From Pseudomonas bharatica CSV86 (GTDB taxonomy: Bacteria > Pseudomonadota > Gammaproteobacteria > Pseudomonadales > Pseudomonadaceae): 64,000 bases of DNA. The stretch covers positions 434,001 to 498,000 of the forward strand of contig NZ_AMWJ02000002.1 in assembly GCF_000319305.2 (NCBI RefSeq), given 5' to 3'. The notes under the pieces were generated by a model. It made no database searches and was not told the origin of the DNA. It was given only the letters and a program-made list of their open reading frames with translations. The position numbers and the translations under genes were made by a program. Positions 7,402 through 16,753 of the stretch are shown here, one piece after another (within the stretch, counting starts at the first letter, position 1; each line of letters starts with the position of its first letter).

Positions 7402-8757
7402 ATGTCCGAGTCTCGCCAGGCGTACATCCCCGATGCGCCGCCACGACAGCCGCTGCCCCTGCTGCAACTCATCCTCGTGGGTCTGCAGCACGTATTGCTG
7501 ATGTACGGAGGCGCCATCGCGGTGCCACTGATCATCGGACAGGCTGCCGGACTCTCCCGAGAAGAAGTCGCTTTCCTGATCAATGCCGATCTGCTGGTCG
7601 CCGGTGTCGCCACCATCGTCCAGTCGTTCGGCATTGGTGCTGTCGGCATCCGCATGCCGGTGATGATGGGTGCCAGCTTCGCCGCCGTGGGCAGCATGGT
7701 GGCCATGGCCGGGATGCCCGGCGTCGGTTTGCAGGGGATCTTCGGCGCGACCATCGCCGCCGGGTTCTTCGGCATGCTGATCGCGCCCTTCATGTCCAAG
7801 GTCGTGCGTTTCTTCCCGCCGCTGGTCACCGGTACGGTGATCACCTCCATCGGCCTGTCGCTGTTCCCGGTGGCGGTGAACTGGGCGGGTGGCGGCGTCG
7901 AGGCGTCCACCTTCGGCTCGCCGATCTACCTGACCGTCGCCGGCCTGGTGCTGGCCACCATCCTGCTGGTCAACCGCTTCATGCGTGGGTTCTGGGTCAA
8001 TGTGTCGGTGCTGATCGGCATGGGCCTGGGCTACATCCTCGCCGGCTCCATCGGCATGGTCGATCTCACCGGCCTGGACCAGGCGCCCTGGCTGCAAGTG
8101 GTGACCCCACTGCACTTCGGCATGCCGACCTTCAGCCTGGCGCCGATCCTGTCCATGTGCCTGGTGGTGGTGATCATCTTCGTCGAGTCCACCGGCATGT
8201 TCCTCGCCCTGGGCAAGGTCACCGACCGCGAAGTGACCCCGGGCATGCTGCGTCGCGGCCTGATGTGCGACGCCGGTGCGTCGTTCGTCGCCGGATTCTT
8301 CAACACCTTCACCCACTCCTCGTTCGCCCAGAACATCGGCCTGGTGCAGATGACCGGCGTGCGCTGCCGTTACGTAACGGTGGTGGCCGGTGGCTTGCTG
8401 ATCCTTCTGAGTCTGCTGCCGAAAGCGGCCTTCCTGATCGCCTCGATTCCTCCGGCGGTCCTGGGCGGTGCCTCGATCGCCATGTTCGGCATGGTGGCCG
8501 CTACCGGGATCAAGATTCTCCAGGAAGCCGATATCAGCGACCGGCGCAACCAGCTGCTGGTAGCCGTGAGCGTCGGCATGGGCCTGATTCCGGTGGTTCG
8601 CCCGGAGTTCTTCGCGCAGATGCCGCAATGGATGGAGCCCATCACCCATAGCGGCATTGCCATGGCGACGGTCAGCGCGCTGGTGCTGAACCTGCTGTTC
8701 AACATCCTCGGCGGCGCCGAACGCGCCTCGCACAACCAGGCCGCCGCGCACCATTGA
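7402..8757 (+). CDS. uacT: NCS2-family nucleobase:cation symporter, probable urate/xanthine permease
   Basis: This 451-aa inner membrane symporter belongs to the NCS2 (NAT) family. About 12-14 hydrophobic segments are visible, starting with LILVGLQHVLLMYGGAIAVPLIIG. The family signature region is around FVESTGMFLALGKVTDREVTPGMLRRGL. The neighbouring urate oxidation genes make urate the most likely substrate, though xanthine is possible. A GAGGTG ribosome site precedes the ATG. The native link to puuD has been separated by the 3.4-kb insertion, so its promoter may have been lost or replaced. Confidence 0.88.
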   Translation: MSESRQAYIPDAPPRQPLPLLQLILVGLQHVLLMYGGAIAVPLIIGQAAGLSREEVAFLINADLLVAGVATIVQSFGIGAVGIRMPVMMGASFAAVGSMVAMAGMPGVGLQGIFGATIAAGFFGMLIAPFMSKVVRFFPPLVTGTVITSIGLSLFPVAVNWAGGGVEASTFGSPIYLTVAGLVLATILLVNRFMRGFWVNVSVLIGMGLGYILAGSIGMVDLTGLDQAPWLQVVTPLHFGMPTFSLAPILSMCLVVVIIFVESTGMFLALGKVTDREVTPGMLRRGLMCDAGASFVAGFFNTFTHSSFAQNIGLVQMTGVRCRYVTVVAGGLLILLSLLPKAAFLIASIPPAVLGGASIAMFGMVAATGIKILQEADISDRRNQLLVAVSVGMGLIPVVRPEFFAQMPQWMEPITHSGIAMATVSALVLNLLFNILGGAERASHNQAAAHH

Positions 8758-8764
8758 GGCTTTA

Positions 8765-8785
8765 GGGGTGGCGCACGGCCACCCC
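8765..8785. terminator. GC-rich hairpin after the urate permease
   Basis: GGGGTGGC and GCCACCCC form an 8-bp stem around a 5-base loop just after the permease stop. There is no U-run on the + strand, so this is a weak or Rho-assisted terminator at best. Confidence 0.45.
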
Positions 8786-8895
8786 GCACTCCCCGAGCAA
8801 CACGCAGTACCGCCGACCCGTGGGAGCGGGCCGGTCGGGGCGCTTCGCGCCGAAGAAAGCGCAACGAACAACAATAATTAGCCGGGAATCACAAC

Positions 8896-9684
8896 ATGAA
8901 ACGCACCACCACTTCCCTTCTCCTGGGCAGCAGTTTGCTGGCGAGCCTTCCAGCGGTAGCGGGGGATCTTCTGCTGTGGCAATCCAACAGCCTCAGCTAT
9001 TTGTACGGCAAGGACTTCAAGGTCAACCCTGCGATCCAGCAGACCATCACCTTCGAACACGCCAACAAGTGGAAGTACGGCGACACCTTCCTGTTCGTCG
9101 ACAAGATCTTCTACAACGGCCAGGCCGACCGCGGCAAAGGCTACCGCACCTACTACGGCGAGTTCACCGAGCGCTTCTCCTTCGGCAAGATCTTCGACCG
9201 CAAGATCGAGCTGGGCCCGATCAAGGACGTGCTGCTGGCCCTGAGCTACGAGTCCGGCGAAGGCGACAACGAGGCCTACCTGATCGGCCCCGGCTTCGAC
9301 CTGGCGATTCCCGGCTTCAACTACTTCACCCTGAATTTCTACAACCGCCACACCGAAGGCAGCCGCGCCGGCGATAACGTCTGGCAGATCACCCCGACGT
9401 TCTCCTACACCATCCCCGTGGGTTCGTCCGACATCCTGATCGATGGCTACATGGACTGGGTGGTGGACAACGACGAGACCAAGCGCCGCGGCACCTACCA
9501 CGCCAACCTGCAGTTCAACCCGCAGGTCAAGTATGACCTGGGCAAGGCCCTGAAACTCGGGGCCAAGCAGCTCTACGTGGGTATCGAATACAGCTACTGG
9601 AAAGACAAATACGGCATCGAGAACAGCAACCGGCTCGATACCAACCAGAGCGTGACCAGTGCGTTGATCAAAGTGCACTTCTAA
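8896..9684 (+). CDS. Tsx-like outer membrane channel protein (first copy)
   Basis: This 262-aa outer membrane protein has a signal peptide (MKRTTTSLLLGSSLLASLPAVAG) and alternating aromatic beta strands such as LLLWQSNSLSYLYGKDF, ending in an aromatic residue (KVHF) as barrel proteins do. The family is the nucleoside-specific channel-forming Tsx/OmpK group. Being directly downstream of urate uptake and oxidation genes, it may pass purines or nucleosides across the outer membrane; that is inference. A near-identical paralogue follows at 10035. Confidence 0.82.
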   Translation: MKRTTTSLLLGSSLLASLPAVAGDLLLWQSNSLSYLYGKDFKVNPAIQQTITFEHANKWKYGDTFLFVDKIFYNGQADRGKGYRTYYGEFTERFSFGKIFDRKIELGPIKDVLLALSYESGEGDNEAYLIGPGFDLAIPGFNYFTLNFYNRHTEGSRAGDNVWQITPTFSYTIPVGSSDILIDGYMDWVVDNDETKRRGTYHANLQFNPQVKYDLGKALKLGAKQLYVGIEYSYWKDKYGIENSNRLDTNQSVTSALIKVHF

Positions 9685-10034
9685 AAAACCTGATCTGCGT
9701 CAGGTGCTTCTGGAGAGGGGCACTTGAGGGCCAGCGCGCAAGCCAGTAATCTGCGCGCCCCCTCGACCCGGGCGGAGGGATTCCGCCCGCGTTTGCTGAC
9801 CGTCCAGTCAATGAAAACGGGCGGTTGGCCAGCGCAAGCGCCAACAGTCGTAACCGTTGTGAACTGTTCAGAAAGACGTCGAGCAGGATTGCTGCACCCT
9901 TCCGGGAAGGTGGGACCAGCGCTTGCCCTTTTTCCGTGGGCGATCGCAAAAAGCTGACCCGAAAGACAACACGCTCAACCCGACGACGCCGACTCAAGAG
10001 CGTTGCTAACAGAATCGATCAAGGGAGCTACCCG
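9685..10034. other. 350-bp gap between the two Tsx-like genes
   Basis: No gene is supported here. The gap holds a GC hairpin (CGGGCGGA 9769-9776 pairing with TCCGCCCG 9782-9789, 5-base loop) without a T tail, and a small CCTGA/TCAGG hairpin just after the first stop. The separate leader region suggests the second porin gene has its own transcription signal, but no promoter was assigned. Confidence 0.4.
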
Positions 10035-10817
10035 ATGCGCTTTACCAACCGCCTGATCCTCGCCGGGGGCCTGCTGGCCGCCAGTTCCGCGATGGCCGAC
10101 GACCTGCTGTTGTGGCAGAACAACAGCCTGACCTACCTGTACGGCAAGGATTTCGCCGTCAACCCGGAAATCCAGCAGACCTTCACCTTCGAGCACGCCG
10201 ATGCCTGGAAGTACGGTGACAACTTCCTGTTCATCGACAAGATCTTCTACAACGGCCAAAAAGACGCGAACAACGGCCCGAACACCTACTACGGCGAGTT
10301 CAGCCCGCGCCTGTCGTTCGGCAAGATCCTCGGCCAGGACCTGTCCTTCGGCCCGGTCAAGGACGTACTGCTGGCCATGACCTACGAGTTCGGCGAAGGC
10401 GACACCGAGGCCTACCTGATCGGTCCGGGCTTCGACCTCGACGTGCCGGGCTTCGACTACTTCCAGCTGAACTTCTACAACCGCCACACCGAAGGCAGCC
10501 GTGCCGGCGACAACGTCTGGCAGATCACGCCGGTCTGGGCCTACACCATTCCCGTGGGCAAGTCCGACATCCTGATCGACGGTTTCATGGACTGGGTGGT
10601 GGATAACGACGAGAACAGCAAGGGCACCTACCACGCCAACCTGCACTTCAACCCGCAGATCAAGTACGACCTGGGCAAGGCCCTGAACTTCGGCGAGAAG
10701 CAACTGTACGTCGGTATCGAGTACGACTACTGGTCGGACAAGTACGGCATCAAGGACAGCAAGTTCTTCGATACCAACCAGAACACCGCCAGCCTGCTGG
10801 TCAAGGTGCACTTCTAA
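10035..10817 (+). CDS. Tsx-like outer membrane channel protein (second copy)
   Basis: This 260-aa paralogue of the upstream porin shares blocks such as LTYLYGKDF, EAYLIGPGFDL and NFYNRHTEGSRAGDNVWQIT. A signal peptide (MRFTNRLILAGGLLAASSAMA) is clear. I chose ATG at 10035, with AAGGGAG upstream, rather than an earlier in-frame start that adds a non-hydrophobic tail before the signal peptide. The protein ends in KVHF, typical of a barrel's last strand. Its 3' end overlaps the convergent eptA fragment by 17 bp. Confidence 0.82.
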   Translation: MRFTNRLILAGGLLAASSAMADDLLLWQNNSLTYLYGKDFAVNPEIQQTFTFEHADAWKYGDNFLFIDKIFYNGQKDANNGPNTYYGEFSPRLSFGKILGQDLSFGPVKDVLLAMTYEFGEGDTEAYLIGPGFDLDVPGFDYFQLNFYNRHTEGSRAGDNVWQITPVWAYTIPVGKSDILIDGFMDWVVDNDENSKGTYHANLHFNPQIKYDLGKALNFGEKQLYVGIEYDYWSDKYGIKDSKFFDTNQNTASLLVKVHF

Positions 10818-11238
10818 CCGCGTCGTTCGCCGCTGCGGCGGCAACCTGTCCGGGCCCTGCACCGCAGGGCCTGAACAGGTCCAGTTCCTCGCGATAGACC
10901 GAGGTGCTGACGCCCATGAGGCCCAGCATTGAATGGAACAGGTTGTCGTGGGACAGCGGGCTGTCACGCCGCCCGCGCAGGCACTCCATGCTCGCCCCGC
11001 CGCTTCTGGCGAAACCTTCCGACAGCCACGCCACCATTGGTACCCGGGTCTGCTCGCTCGGCGCCATGGCATACGGCAGCCCGTGCAGGTAGACGCCCTT
11101 CTCCCCCAGCGATTCGCCATGATCGGACACATAGAGCATGGCCGTGTCGAAACGCTGTTCGCGCGCCTTCAGCAGATCGAGCAGTTGCCCCAGCACGTGG
11201 TCGGTGTAAAGGATCGAATTGTCGTAAGCATTGACGAT
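10801..11238 (-). pseudogene. eptA: eptA, 3' fragment (phosphoethanolamine transferase C-terminal part)
   Basis: This is the downstream part of a lipid A phosphoethanolamine transferase gene cut by the island at 11239-18744. It begins in frame as NAYDNSILYTDHVLGQLLDL and contains the YVSDHGESLGE metal and catalytic motif (Asp-His) of the periplasmic alkaline-phosphatase-like domain. No start codon is linked to it. Joined to the 5' fragment through one copy of ACGAT, it gives 1,683 bp, exactly 561 codons. As it stands the enzyme cannot be made. Confidence 0.9.
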
Positions 11239-11259
11239 CTGAAGGGTGCCAACTGTTAG
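11234..11259. repeat. Left attachment junction of the GInt island
   Basis: ACGAT (11234-11238) is the base run shared with the right junction and present once in the uninterrupted eptA. It is followed by ATCTGAA (11237-11243, overlapping) and AACTGTTAG (11251-11259). The right end carries the same two blocks in inverted orientation at matching spacing, so these are probable recombinase arm sites. Confidence 0.7.
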
Positions 11260-11344
11260 CTAATCCATTACAGTCCGCCCCCCTGATCGAGGTTTGTCCC
11301 GGCTCTTGATGGGAGATCACTAATAGAGGCTTGAAGGCTGTGGA

Positions 11345-12502
11345 ATGAGGTTAGTGCTCGCGACAAAAGACCTGACGGTAGCCGGTCGATCCTTCGAAGG
11401 TTTCCCGCTCTTGGTTGGTTCAGATGGCTGGCCTGTGGAACCGGCTCAATCATTCCTATGGCACATTCTAGTCGAGTCAGGTGAGGCACTCAGTGTTCTG
11501 ACGTGGGAGGCCTATGGTCGTCGTCTGTTCGACTACTTCGCCTTCCTGGAGGCTAATGGCCTGGCCTGGAATGAGGAGAGTCAGGCAGATGGCCTGAGCG
11601 TCCTGTCGCGATATAGAGACTGGTCGAGCGGTGAGCTGGAGCTAGATCCCAGCACACTGAATAAGCGACTGAACCTAATTGTGAGGTTCTACCAATGGGC
11701 CAAGCAGCGTGATCTGATCGCAGTTCTACCCTTTGGCGAGCGAAGGGTCAGAGCGACTCCGCACTCTGGCTTTCTCAGTCACGTAGCGCGTCCTAACGCC
11801 GCGAGTACCAAACCCTCAGTGATGGTGCGAGAGCGTAAGCGATTGACCAAATTCCTGACCAAAGATCAGGCAAAGGTTTGCCTCGCCCTTGATGCAGATC
11901 CGAGTCACCGGATCTTGTTCCATCTAATGGTTCGTACTGGCCTTCGCTCCTGCGAGGCTCGCACTTTCCCTCTCAAGTACATCTTTAATCCTCGGCTGAA
12001 GAAGGGCCTACGTCTTGGGCAAATGATCAGCGTGGCTCTTGAACCATCGGACATGCATCTCAAGTACAACCGTCCGAGGACAATCGACGTGCCTTGGTCG
12101 CTGATGGAGGAAATGTGGTCGTACACGCTTCATAAGCGCGAAGTACGGAAAGCGACCGGCAACGGACGCACCACGGCCTTGGTGCTGACCAAGGAGGGGC
12201 GGCAATACGCGAAAGACTCTATCGTCGACGTGATGAAAGCGTATGAGCGCAAGTGCGGCTTTTATGTTAGGGCCCATATGCTTCGCCATACCTATGGAAC
12301 TTATACCCTTCTTGCATTGCGAAAAAGCCGAGATTTTAAAGGCGAGCCGTTACTCTATGTCCGAGACAGAATGGGGCACTCCGACATTCAAACAACAATG
12401 GTGTATCTGCATCTAATTAATCAGCTAGAGGCTCAGTCTGTTCTTGCCCATGAGGATGAGATAGACATGATGTTTATGGCCGGCTCTACTCCAAGCGCCT
12501 GA
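11345..12502 (+). CDS. ginA: Tyrosine recombinase GinA
   Basis: This 385-aa protein is the first of three consecutive recombinases. The N-terminal SAM-like core-binding domain covers about residues 25-130. The catalytic domain has RTGLRSCEAR (Arg I), HMLRHTYGT (His-x-x-Arg) and MGHSDIQTTMVYLHL (His and the nucleophile Tyr), so all catalytic positions are present. It cleaves and rejoins DNA at the island ends. It is 10 bp from ginB in one operon. The low-GC codon use compared with flanking chromosomal genes points to horizontal origin. Confidence 0.88.
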   Translation: MRLVLATKDLTVAGRSFEGFPLLVGSDGWPVEPAQSFLWHILVESGEALSVLTWEAYGRRLFDYFAFLEANGLAWNEESQADGLSVLSRYRDWSSGELELDPSTLNKRLNLIVRFYQWAKQRDLIAVLPFGERRVRATPHSGFLSHVARPNAASTKPSVMVRERKRLTKFLTKDQAKVCLALDADPSHRILFHLMVRTGLRSCEARTFPLKYIFNPRLKKGLRLGQMISVALEPSDMHLKYNRPRTIDVPWSLMEEMWSYTLHKREVRKATGNGRTTALVLTKEGRQYAKDSIVDVMKAYERKCGFYVRAHMLRHTYGTYTLLALRKSRDFKGEPLLYVRDRMGHSDIQTTMVYLHLINQLEAQSVLAHEDEIDMMFMAGSTPSA

Positions 12503-12512
12503 GGTACTACTG

Positions 12513-14129
12513 TTGGCTCGAAAGAAAAACTATAAGGCCGAGATGCATTCGGTCACTAAAGGATTCGAGACCGTAGAGAATGAGCTTGTAATCGATCTCC
12601 CGAAAAATCCTCGGAATGTAACTAAGATTGATCACACTCAGTACATTGGGCTTGGCTTTGACGCATGGGCCATTCAGAGCACTCATGTAATCAGGGCGCT
12701 GGTCAATGGAGGGAACTTCTCTCTGGCTACTCTTGTAGGGTACTCTAGCTATGGCCTTCGATATTTCATGGCCTTCTTGAAAAGCGGAGCGATTGATTCA
12801 CCACCGTCATCCCCCAACAGCCTAACTAGACGGCATCTTGATCGATATGTTTCTTGGTTGAAGCTAAAATATCCAAACGGGTCAACTGCAAAGAACTATT
12901 ACACTTCACTGAGGTCATTGATCATCAGTCTAATTGAATACGGATTCATTGAGGCAGACAAAGATAATTTTCTTCCAGTTGTTCCTTTCCCGAATAACGC
13001 GAAATCCACCAATGACGCGAAGCCGCTCAGCCTCTCGGAAATGCAGAGTCTTATAACTGCACTAAAATCAGACTTAATAGCTATTCATAAGGGGTTATTC
13101 CCTGGGAATGACGCTGAAGCAATGACGGTCTTGTTACTGATTACAGCCGCCAGATCTGGCATTAACACTACGCCGCTCTTGGAAATGTCTAGAGATGCGC
13201 TCCAGTCACACCCATTCATCCCTAATCTTCGACTTTTGAACACCGTAAAAAGACGCGGAAAGGGTGCTCAGAGCAAAACCATTCGACAGACGGGACTGCA
13301 TGACGAATACAACTCAATTCCTTTAGATGGGGTTGCTGTTGTAAATAAGGCTTTGTCAATTTCTGAACCACTGGTTGAGTTTGCACCTGAGAATATTAAG
13401 TCGCATGTTTGGCTATATAGATCCGGACAGAATGGGCATGGTCATAAGATAGTCGCGCTTGCTTCCAGCACGTTATTTCAATCAACGAAGAGTATTTGTG
13501 CGAGGCACTCTTTGAAGGATGATCAGGGCAAGCCGCTGATCGTTAATCTCAGTCGTCTTCGAAAGACTATGGAAAGTAGGCTTTGGAAGCTCAGCGGCGG
13601 CGACCTACTGGAAGTGTCCGCCGTGATGGGCCAGTCCCCTAGCGTCGCTGATAACCATTATTTGAAGATAAATGACGAGATCAGGGTTGAGGGGGCGATC
13701 TTCGTCGGATCGGCTTTCACCGATCAGCTGCGTGGCATCAATGTCACACCGACACCCCCAGGAGGCTGTAAAGATAGCCTCTATGGAAGCCTGGCGCCCA
13801 AAGATGGTGTCACCCATTGTTCCGAGTTCATTCATTGCTTGACATGTCCTAGTTACGCAATTGTCGGTACTCTTGATGACTTGTATCGACTGTTCAGCTA
13901 TCAGCAGTTTCTGCGCGCGGAGATGGAGTATTTTTTAACGGATGAGTGGGCGGGATGGCGTAAACGCCAAGGCGATTTCATCAGGCTCATTGACGAGTTT
14001 ACGTCGAGAAAATTTAATATTGAACTGATCGAGGCGGCTAAAGCCAAAGCGAAAATGTCCCCTCATCCGTTCTGGGGATGCAAGATTGAGTTTATGCGGA
14101 AAATTCGAGGGGGCGATCTTGTCGGCTAA
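12513..14129 (+). CDS. ginB: Tyrosine recombinase-like protein GinB, with reduced catalytic motifs
   Basis: This 538-aa recombinase-like protein is the second gene of the gin operon. I take the TTG at 12513, with GAGGTACT upstream; ATG at 12543 is an alternative. The catalytic domain keeps Arg I (TAARSGINTTPL), Arg II (LSRLRKTMESRL) and Tyr (ADNHYLKI). The usual His residues of the HxxR and downstream H/W positions are not evident (LSRLR and MGQSPS instead). It may act mainly as a partner subunit. A C-terminal extension with several Cys (HCSEFIHCLTCPSY) resembles a zinc-binding segment. Confidence 0.85.
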   Translation: MARKKNYKAEMHSVTKGFETVENELVIDLPKNPRNVTKIDHTQYIGLGFDAWAIQSTHVIRALVNGGNFSLATLVGYSSYGLRYFMAFLKSGAIDSPPSSPNSLTRRHLDRYVSWLKLKYPNGSTAKNYYTSLRSLIISLIEYGFIEADKDNFLPVVPFPNNAKSTNDAKPLSLSEMQSLITALKSDLIAIHKGLFPGNDAEAMTVLLLITAARSGINTTPLLEMSRDALQSHPFIPNLRLLNTVKRRGKGAQSKTIRQTGLHDEYNSIPLDGVAVVNKALSISEPLVEFAPENIKSHVWLYRSGQNGHGHKIVALASSTLFQSTKSICARHSLKDDQGKPLIVNLSRLRKTMESRLWKLSGGDLLEVSAVMGQSPSVADNHYLKINDEIRVEGAIFVGSAFTDQLRGINVTPTPPGGCKDSLYGSLAPKDGVTHCSEFIHCLTCPSYAIVGTLDDLYRLFSYQQFLRAEMEYFLTDEWAGWRKRQGDFIRLIDEFTSRKFNIELIEAAKAKAKMSPHPFWGCKIEFMRKIRGGDLVG

Positions 14130-15963
14130 TAGGAACTCCAAGGCAGCTCTCAAGGCCTATGATGTACTGTTCGCGCAACCTGTAACAGCCTCGGGCCTCA
14201 GCAAGGCTGAGCGAGATGCGATAGTTGTTAGTGCGATTGTTAATGATCATGGCGAAACTTTTGTATTAAGCAGATTTGGTGATGCTCGGTGGGATCTTCG
14301 GCCATTCTTTGATCAATCTAACGTAAGTGAGGGGCACAAGTATGTCAGTTGGGACTTTAATCTCCCACCTGAGATGATTGATGACTGCAAGGCAGTCGCG
14401 TATGCATGGTTCAAGAGAGGGCTCCCAGGGTCAAAGCCACCTGTCGCCAGGGGGATCACAACTCTCGTCAGCGCCAGCGTAATTCCGTTCATTCGTTGGC
14501 TTAGTGGCTTGGGAATTGAACGGTTTTCCGATGTTCGGCCTATACATATCAGCAACTACATACATCATTGCAAGTCAGAATCATTGAGGCCGATGCCTCT
14601 TTATTCCAGACTGCGGATAATTGATTTTTTATGGATATTCTCTGTCGAAACCATTTCCCCTCTTCAGTATTTTCCATGGGGAGAGTCGTCCCTGTGGCGA
14701 GTTAGCGGAATTGGAGAAACAAGGGGAAGTTCAGCTGCTAATAAGAACACCGGTAGGACGGATATAATTCCGCCAGACGATCAGGCGAAGATATTTAATT
14801 ACTGCGAGCAGGTCGTCCATGAGGCGAAAGAAGATTTGATGGTCACCGGCATTGACACTTTTACTCGCCGCAGCCCCAAAATGATTAATTGTCGTGATGC
14901 TGTCTTGTACATCGCGTCAATTACCAGCGGCATGCGTAACGAAGAAGTCATCGGAATTGAAGTCGGCGCATGGCGAAAAGAGGTGGTGGATGGTGTTACT
15001 TACTGCTGGGTAATCACGACCGAGCATAAAACAGGAAAGGGGCGAGTCGAATATCTTGTCCCTGAGCTTACGCTGGATGCGTTAAATCTCTTTGCCGTGT
15101 GCTCAACCCCAATGAGAAGAGAGCTTGAGGCGGAGTTGAGCGACCTTGAACTGTCGCCCAATTTAACTGACTCCGCTGATCTTTTGCTTCGATTGGAGAA
15201 GGCCAGAAAAGACTCGAAGAGACTGTTCCTCTGCTTGAATGGAAGCGGCAACAAAACCGAGCGCGTTGGACACATCGAAGTGCTCAGCGCCGCAGGTTCC
15301 AATGAGGCCTTCAAGCGACTCGCAAAAGCCGCTGGAAGTGATTGGCCATTGCGGACTCACCAGTGCCGTCGCACCTATGCCCGGTGCTTTGTAGAGTCTC
15401 GTATGGGGCGTGCTTCGCTTGTATTCCTCAAGTGGCAGTTCAAACACAGCAGTATGAGCATGACTCAGCTCTATGCCTCCAACCCCCTTCAGGATCTCAC
15501 GTTGTTCGATGAGATCCTCCAGCAAATGACCGAATTCAAAATCGACCTGATTGAATCTTGGCTCGACGATCAGCCATTGGCCGGAGGCGCAGGAGAGAGG
15601 ATCGTTGAGTTGCGGGCTATTCCGGTCAAGAACAGGGCCGCTCTACTGGCCCAAACTGCGCCTCATGCGAATATTCGGGCGACTGGCCATGGCTGGTGCA
15701 TTGCCACAGAGCGCGGATGCGGAGGTGCGGGCTTATACGAGGCGACACGGTGCCCTGGGTGCAAGCATTCGGTGATTGATGAGACATTCGCCGGCACTTG
15801 GCATGCTATCTACTCGCAACAGCGGGAGTTGATGAAAATTGAGGATGCAGGCCCAGCAGTAAGACAGCGCGCCGAGCGTGATTTGAAGGTCGCGCTCGAT
15901 GTTATCAACAGCCTAGGCCTATCCCCTGATGGCGACGAGCAAGAAGGGGCTGTGAATGGCTAA
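14119..15963 (+). CDS. ginC: Tyrosine recombinase GinC
   Basis: This 614-aa protein, started at the TTG at 14119 after GAGGGGG, overlaps ginB by 11 bp; an in-frame TTG at 14086 would add 11 residues. Catalytic motifs are ITSGMRNEEVIGI (Arg I), RTHQCRRTYARC (His-x-x-Arg), WQFKHSSMSMTQLYASN (His and Tyr). A C-terminal Cys cluster (CIATERGCGGAGLYEATRCPGCKHS) looks like a zinc ribbon and is a feature of large recombinases of this class. It works with GinA, GinB and GinD in island movement. Confidence 0.88.
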   Translation: MSANRNSKAALKAYDVLFAQPVTASGLSKAERDAIVVSAIVNDHGETFVLSRFGDARWDLRPFFDQSNVSEGHKYVSWDFNLPPEMIDDCKAVAYAWFKRGLPGSKPPVARGITTLVSASVIPFIRWLSGLGIERFSDVRPIHISNYIHHCKSESLRPMPLYSRLRIIDFLWIFSVETISPLQYFPWGESSLWRVSGIGETRGSSAANKNTGRTDIIPPDDQAKIFNYCEQVVHEAKEDLMVTGIDTFTRRSPKMINCRDAVLYIASITSGMRNEEVIGIEVGAWRKEVVDGVTYCWVITTEHKTGKGRVEYLVPELTLDALNLFAVCSTPMRRELEAELSDLELSPNLTDSADLLLRLEKARKDSKRLFLCLNGSGNKTERVGHIEVLSAAGSNEAFKRLAKAAGSDWPLRTHQCRRTYARCFVESRMGRASLVFLKWQFKHSSMSMTQLYASNPLQDLTLFDEILQQMTEFKIDLIESWLDDQPLAGGAGERIVELRAIPVKNRAALLAQTAPHANIRATGHGWCIATERGCGGAGLYEATRCPGCKHSVIDETFAGTWHAIYSQQRELMKIEDAGPAVRQRAERDLKVALDVINSLGLSPDGDEQEGAVNG

Positions 15964-16372
15964 GCAAGCGACGGAGCCTCGCTCCACTGGGCGATCTCGG
16001 CCAAAGACAGCCGATGCACTCGACAAGGTCATCGATGGCATGGTCGAGGGCAACCAAAAGCTCAGCATCTCCTCAGTTGCCAGGGCCGCAGGAGTCACGC
16101 CGGGTCTTATCCATAATACCTACCCTGCGGTGGCGGAACGTATTCGCAACCTTATGGGCAAGTCGGTGCGCGCCCAGCGTGACTCCAAGCATCAAGCACT
16201 GATGAAGGAGAAAGAACTGAACAAGGCGCTCCGGGGGGAGAACAGCCTGCTTCTTGAGGAGCTAGCCAGGCTCGCGTCGGTGAACCAGCGCCTCATGATT
16301 GAGCTGGCCCAGTTGGATGGCGTTGCCCAAGGTAAGGTAGTTACGCTTGCACCGAAGCCTGGGGCTAAGTAG
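15956..16372 (+). CDS. ginD: Small HTH/coiled-coil accessory protein GinD
   Basis: This 138-aa protein ends the gin operon, overlapping ginC by 8 bp. Residues 35-60 (SISSVARAAGVTPGLIHNTYP) form a helix-turn-helix like that of TetR-type DNA-binding domains. Residues 75-125 are a Leu/Glu-rich coiled coil. It resembles TnpC of Tn554-like elements and the GinD helix protein of GInts, which is needed for recombination though not itself a recombinase. A DNA-bending or targeting role is inferred. Confidence 0.82.
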   Translation: MAKQATEPRSTGRSRPKTADALDKVIDGMVEGNQKLSISSVARAAGVTPGLIHNTYPAVAERIRNLMGKSVRAQRDSKHQALMKEKELNKALRGENSLLLEELARLASVNQRLMIELAQLDGVAQGKVVTLAPKPGAK

Positions 16373-16503
16373 CCCCAGGGGCTTATTTCACCATCCATAG
16401 CTGATCGATCCGGGTTGTATAGCTGGGGCTCGCTTCATGTTCCACTTCGGGGTAACAGGCAACGGCCTGGCCGCAGGGTTCCACGGCCCCATTTCGAGTT
16501 GAC

Positions 16504-16689
16504 TTGATCCATCACCTGCATGACCGTAAGCGGGCGGCGGCAATCATGAGCTTGATCCAGTCGGTGCGGATGAATGGGCATGAACCGTATGCCTACTTGA
16601 AAGATGTGCGCACGCGGTTGCCGACGCAGCGGGCGAGTGAGATCGAGCAGCTGCTGCCGCATCGGTGGGGCCTGCCTAACCCATGCTAG
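16504..16689 (+). pseudogene. IS66 transposase C-terminal remnant (first)
   Basis: A 61-codon open frame matches the tail of IS66-family transposases: RKRAAAIMSLIQSVRMNGH, then PYAYLKDVRTRLPT and EQLLPHRW. The rest of the IS is missing. It sits just after ginD at the left edge of the island cargo. A second, further decayed copy of the same tail lies at the cargo's other edge (18361). Confidence 0.72.
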
Positions 16690-16753
16690 GTGAGTTGGGC
16701 AGACGCTTAACAGTGCGGAATAGGATGCTCCCCCGTGGAGTGGACGTGAGGGC

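Noticed and set aside
9825..10034. N-terminal extension of the second Tsx-like gene from an upstream ATG
   Set aside because: It would put about 70 polar residues before a clear signal peptide; the ATG at 10035 has a good ribosome site.
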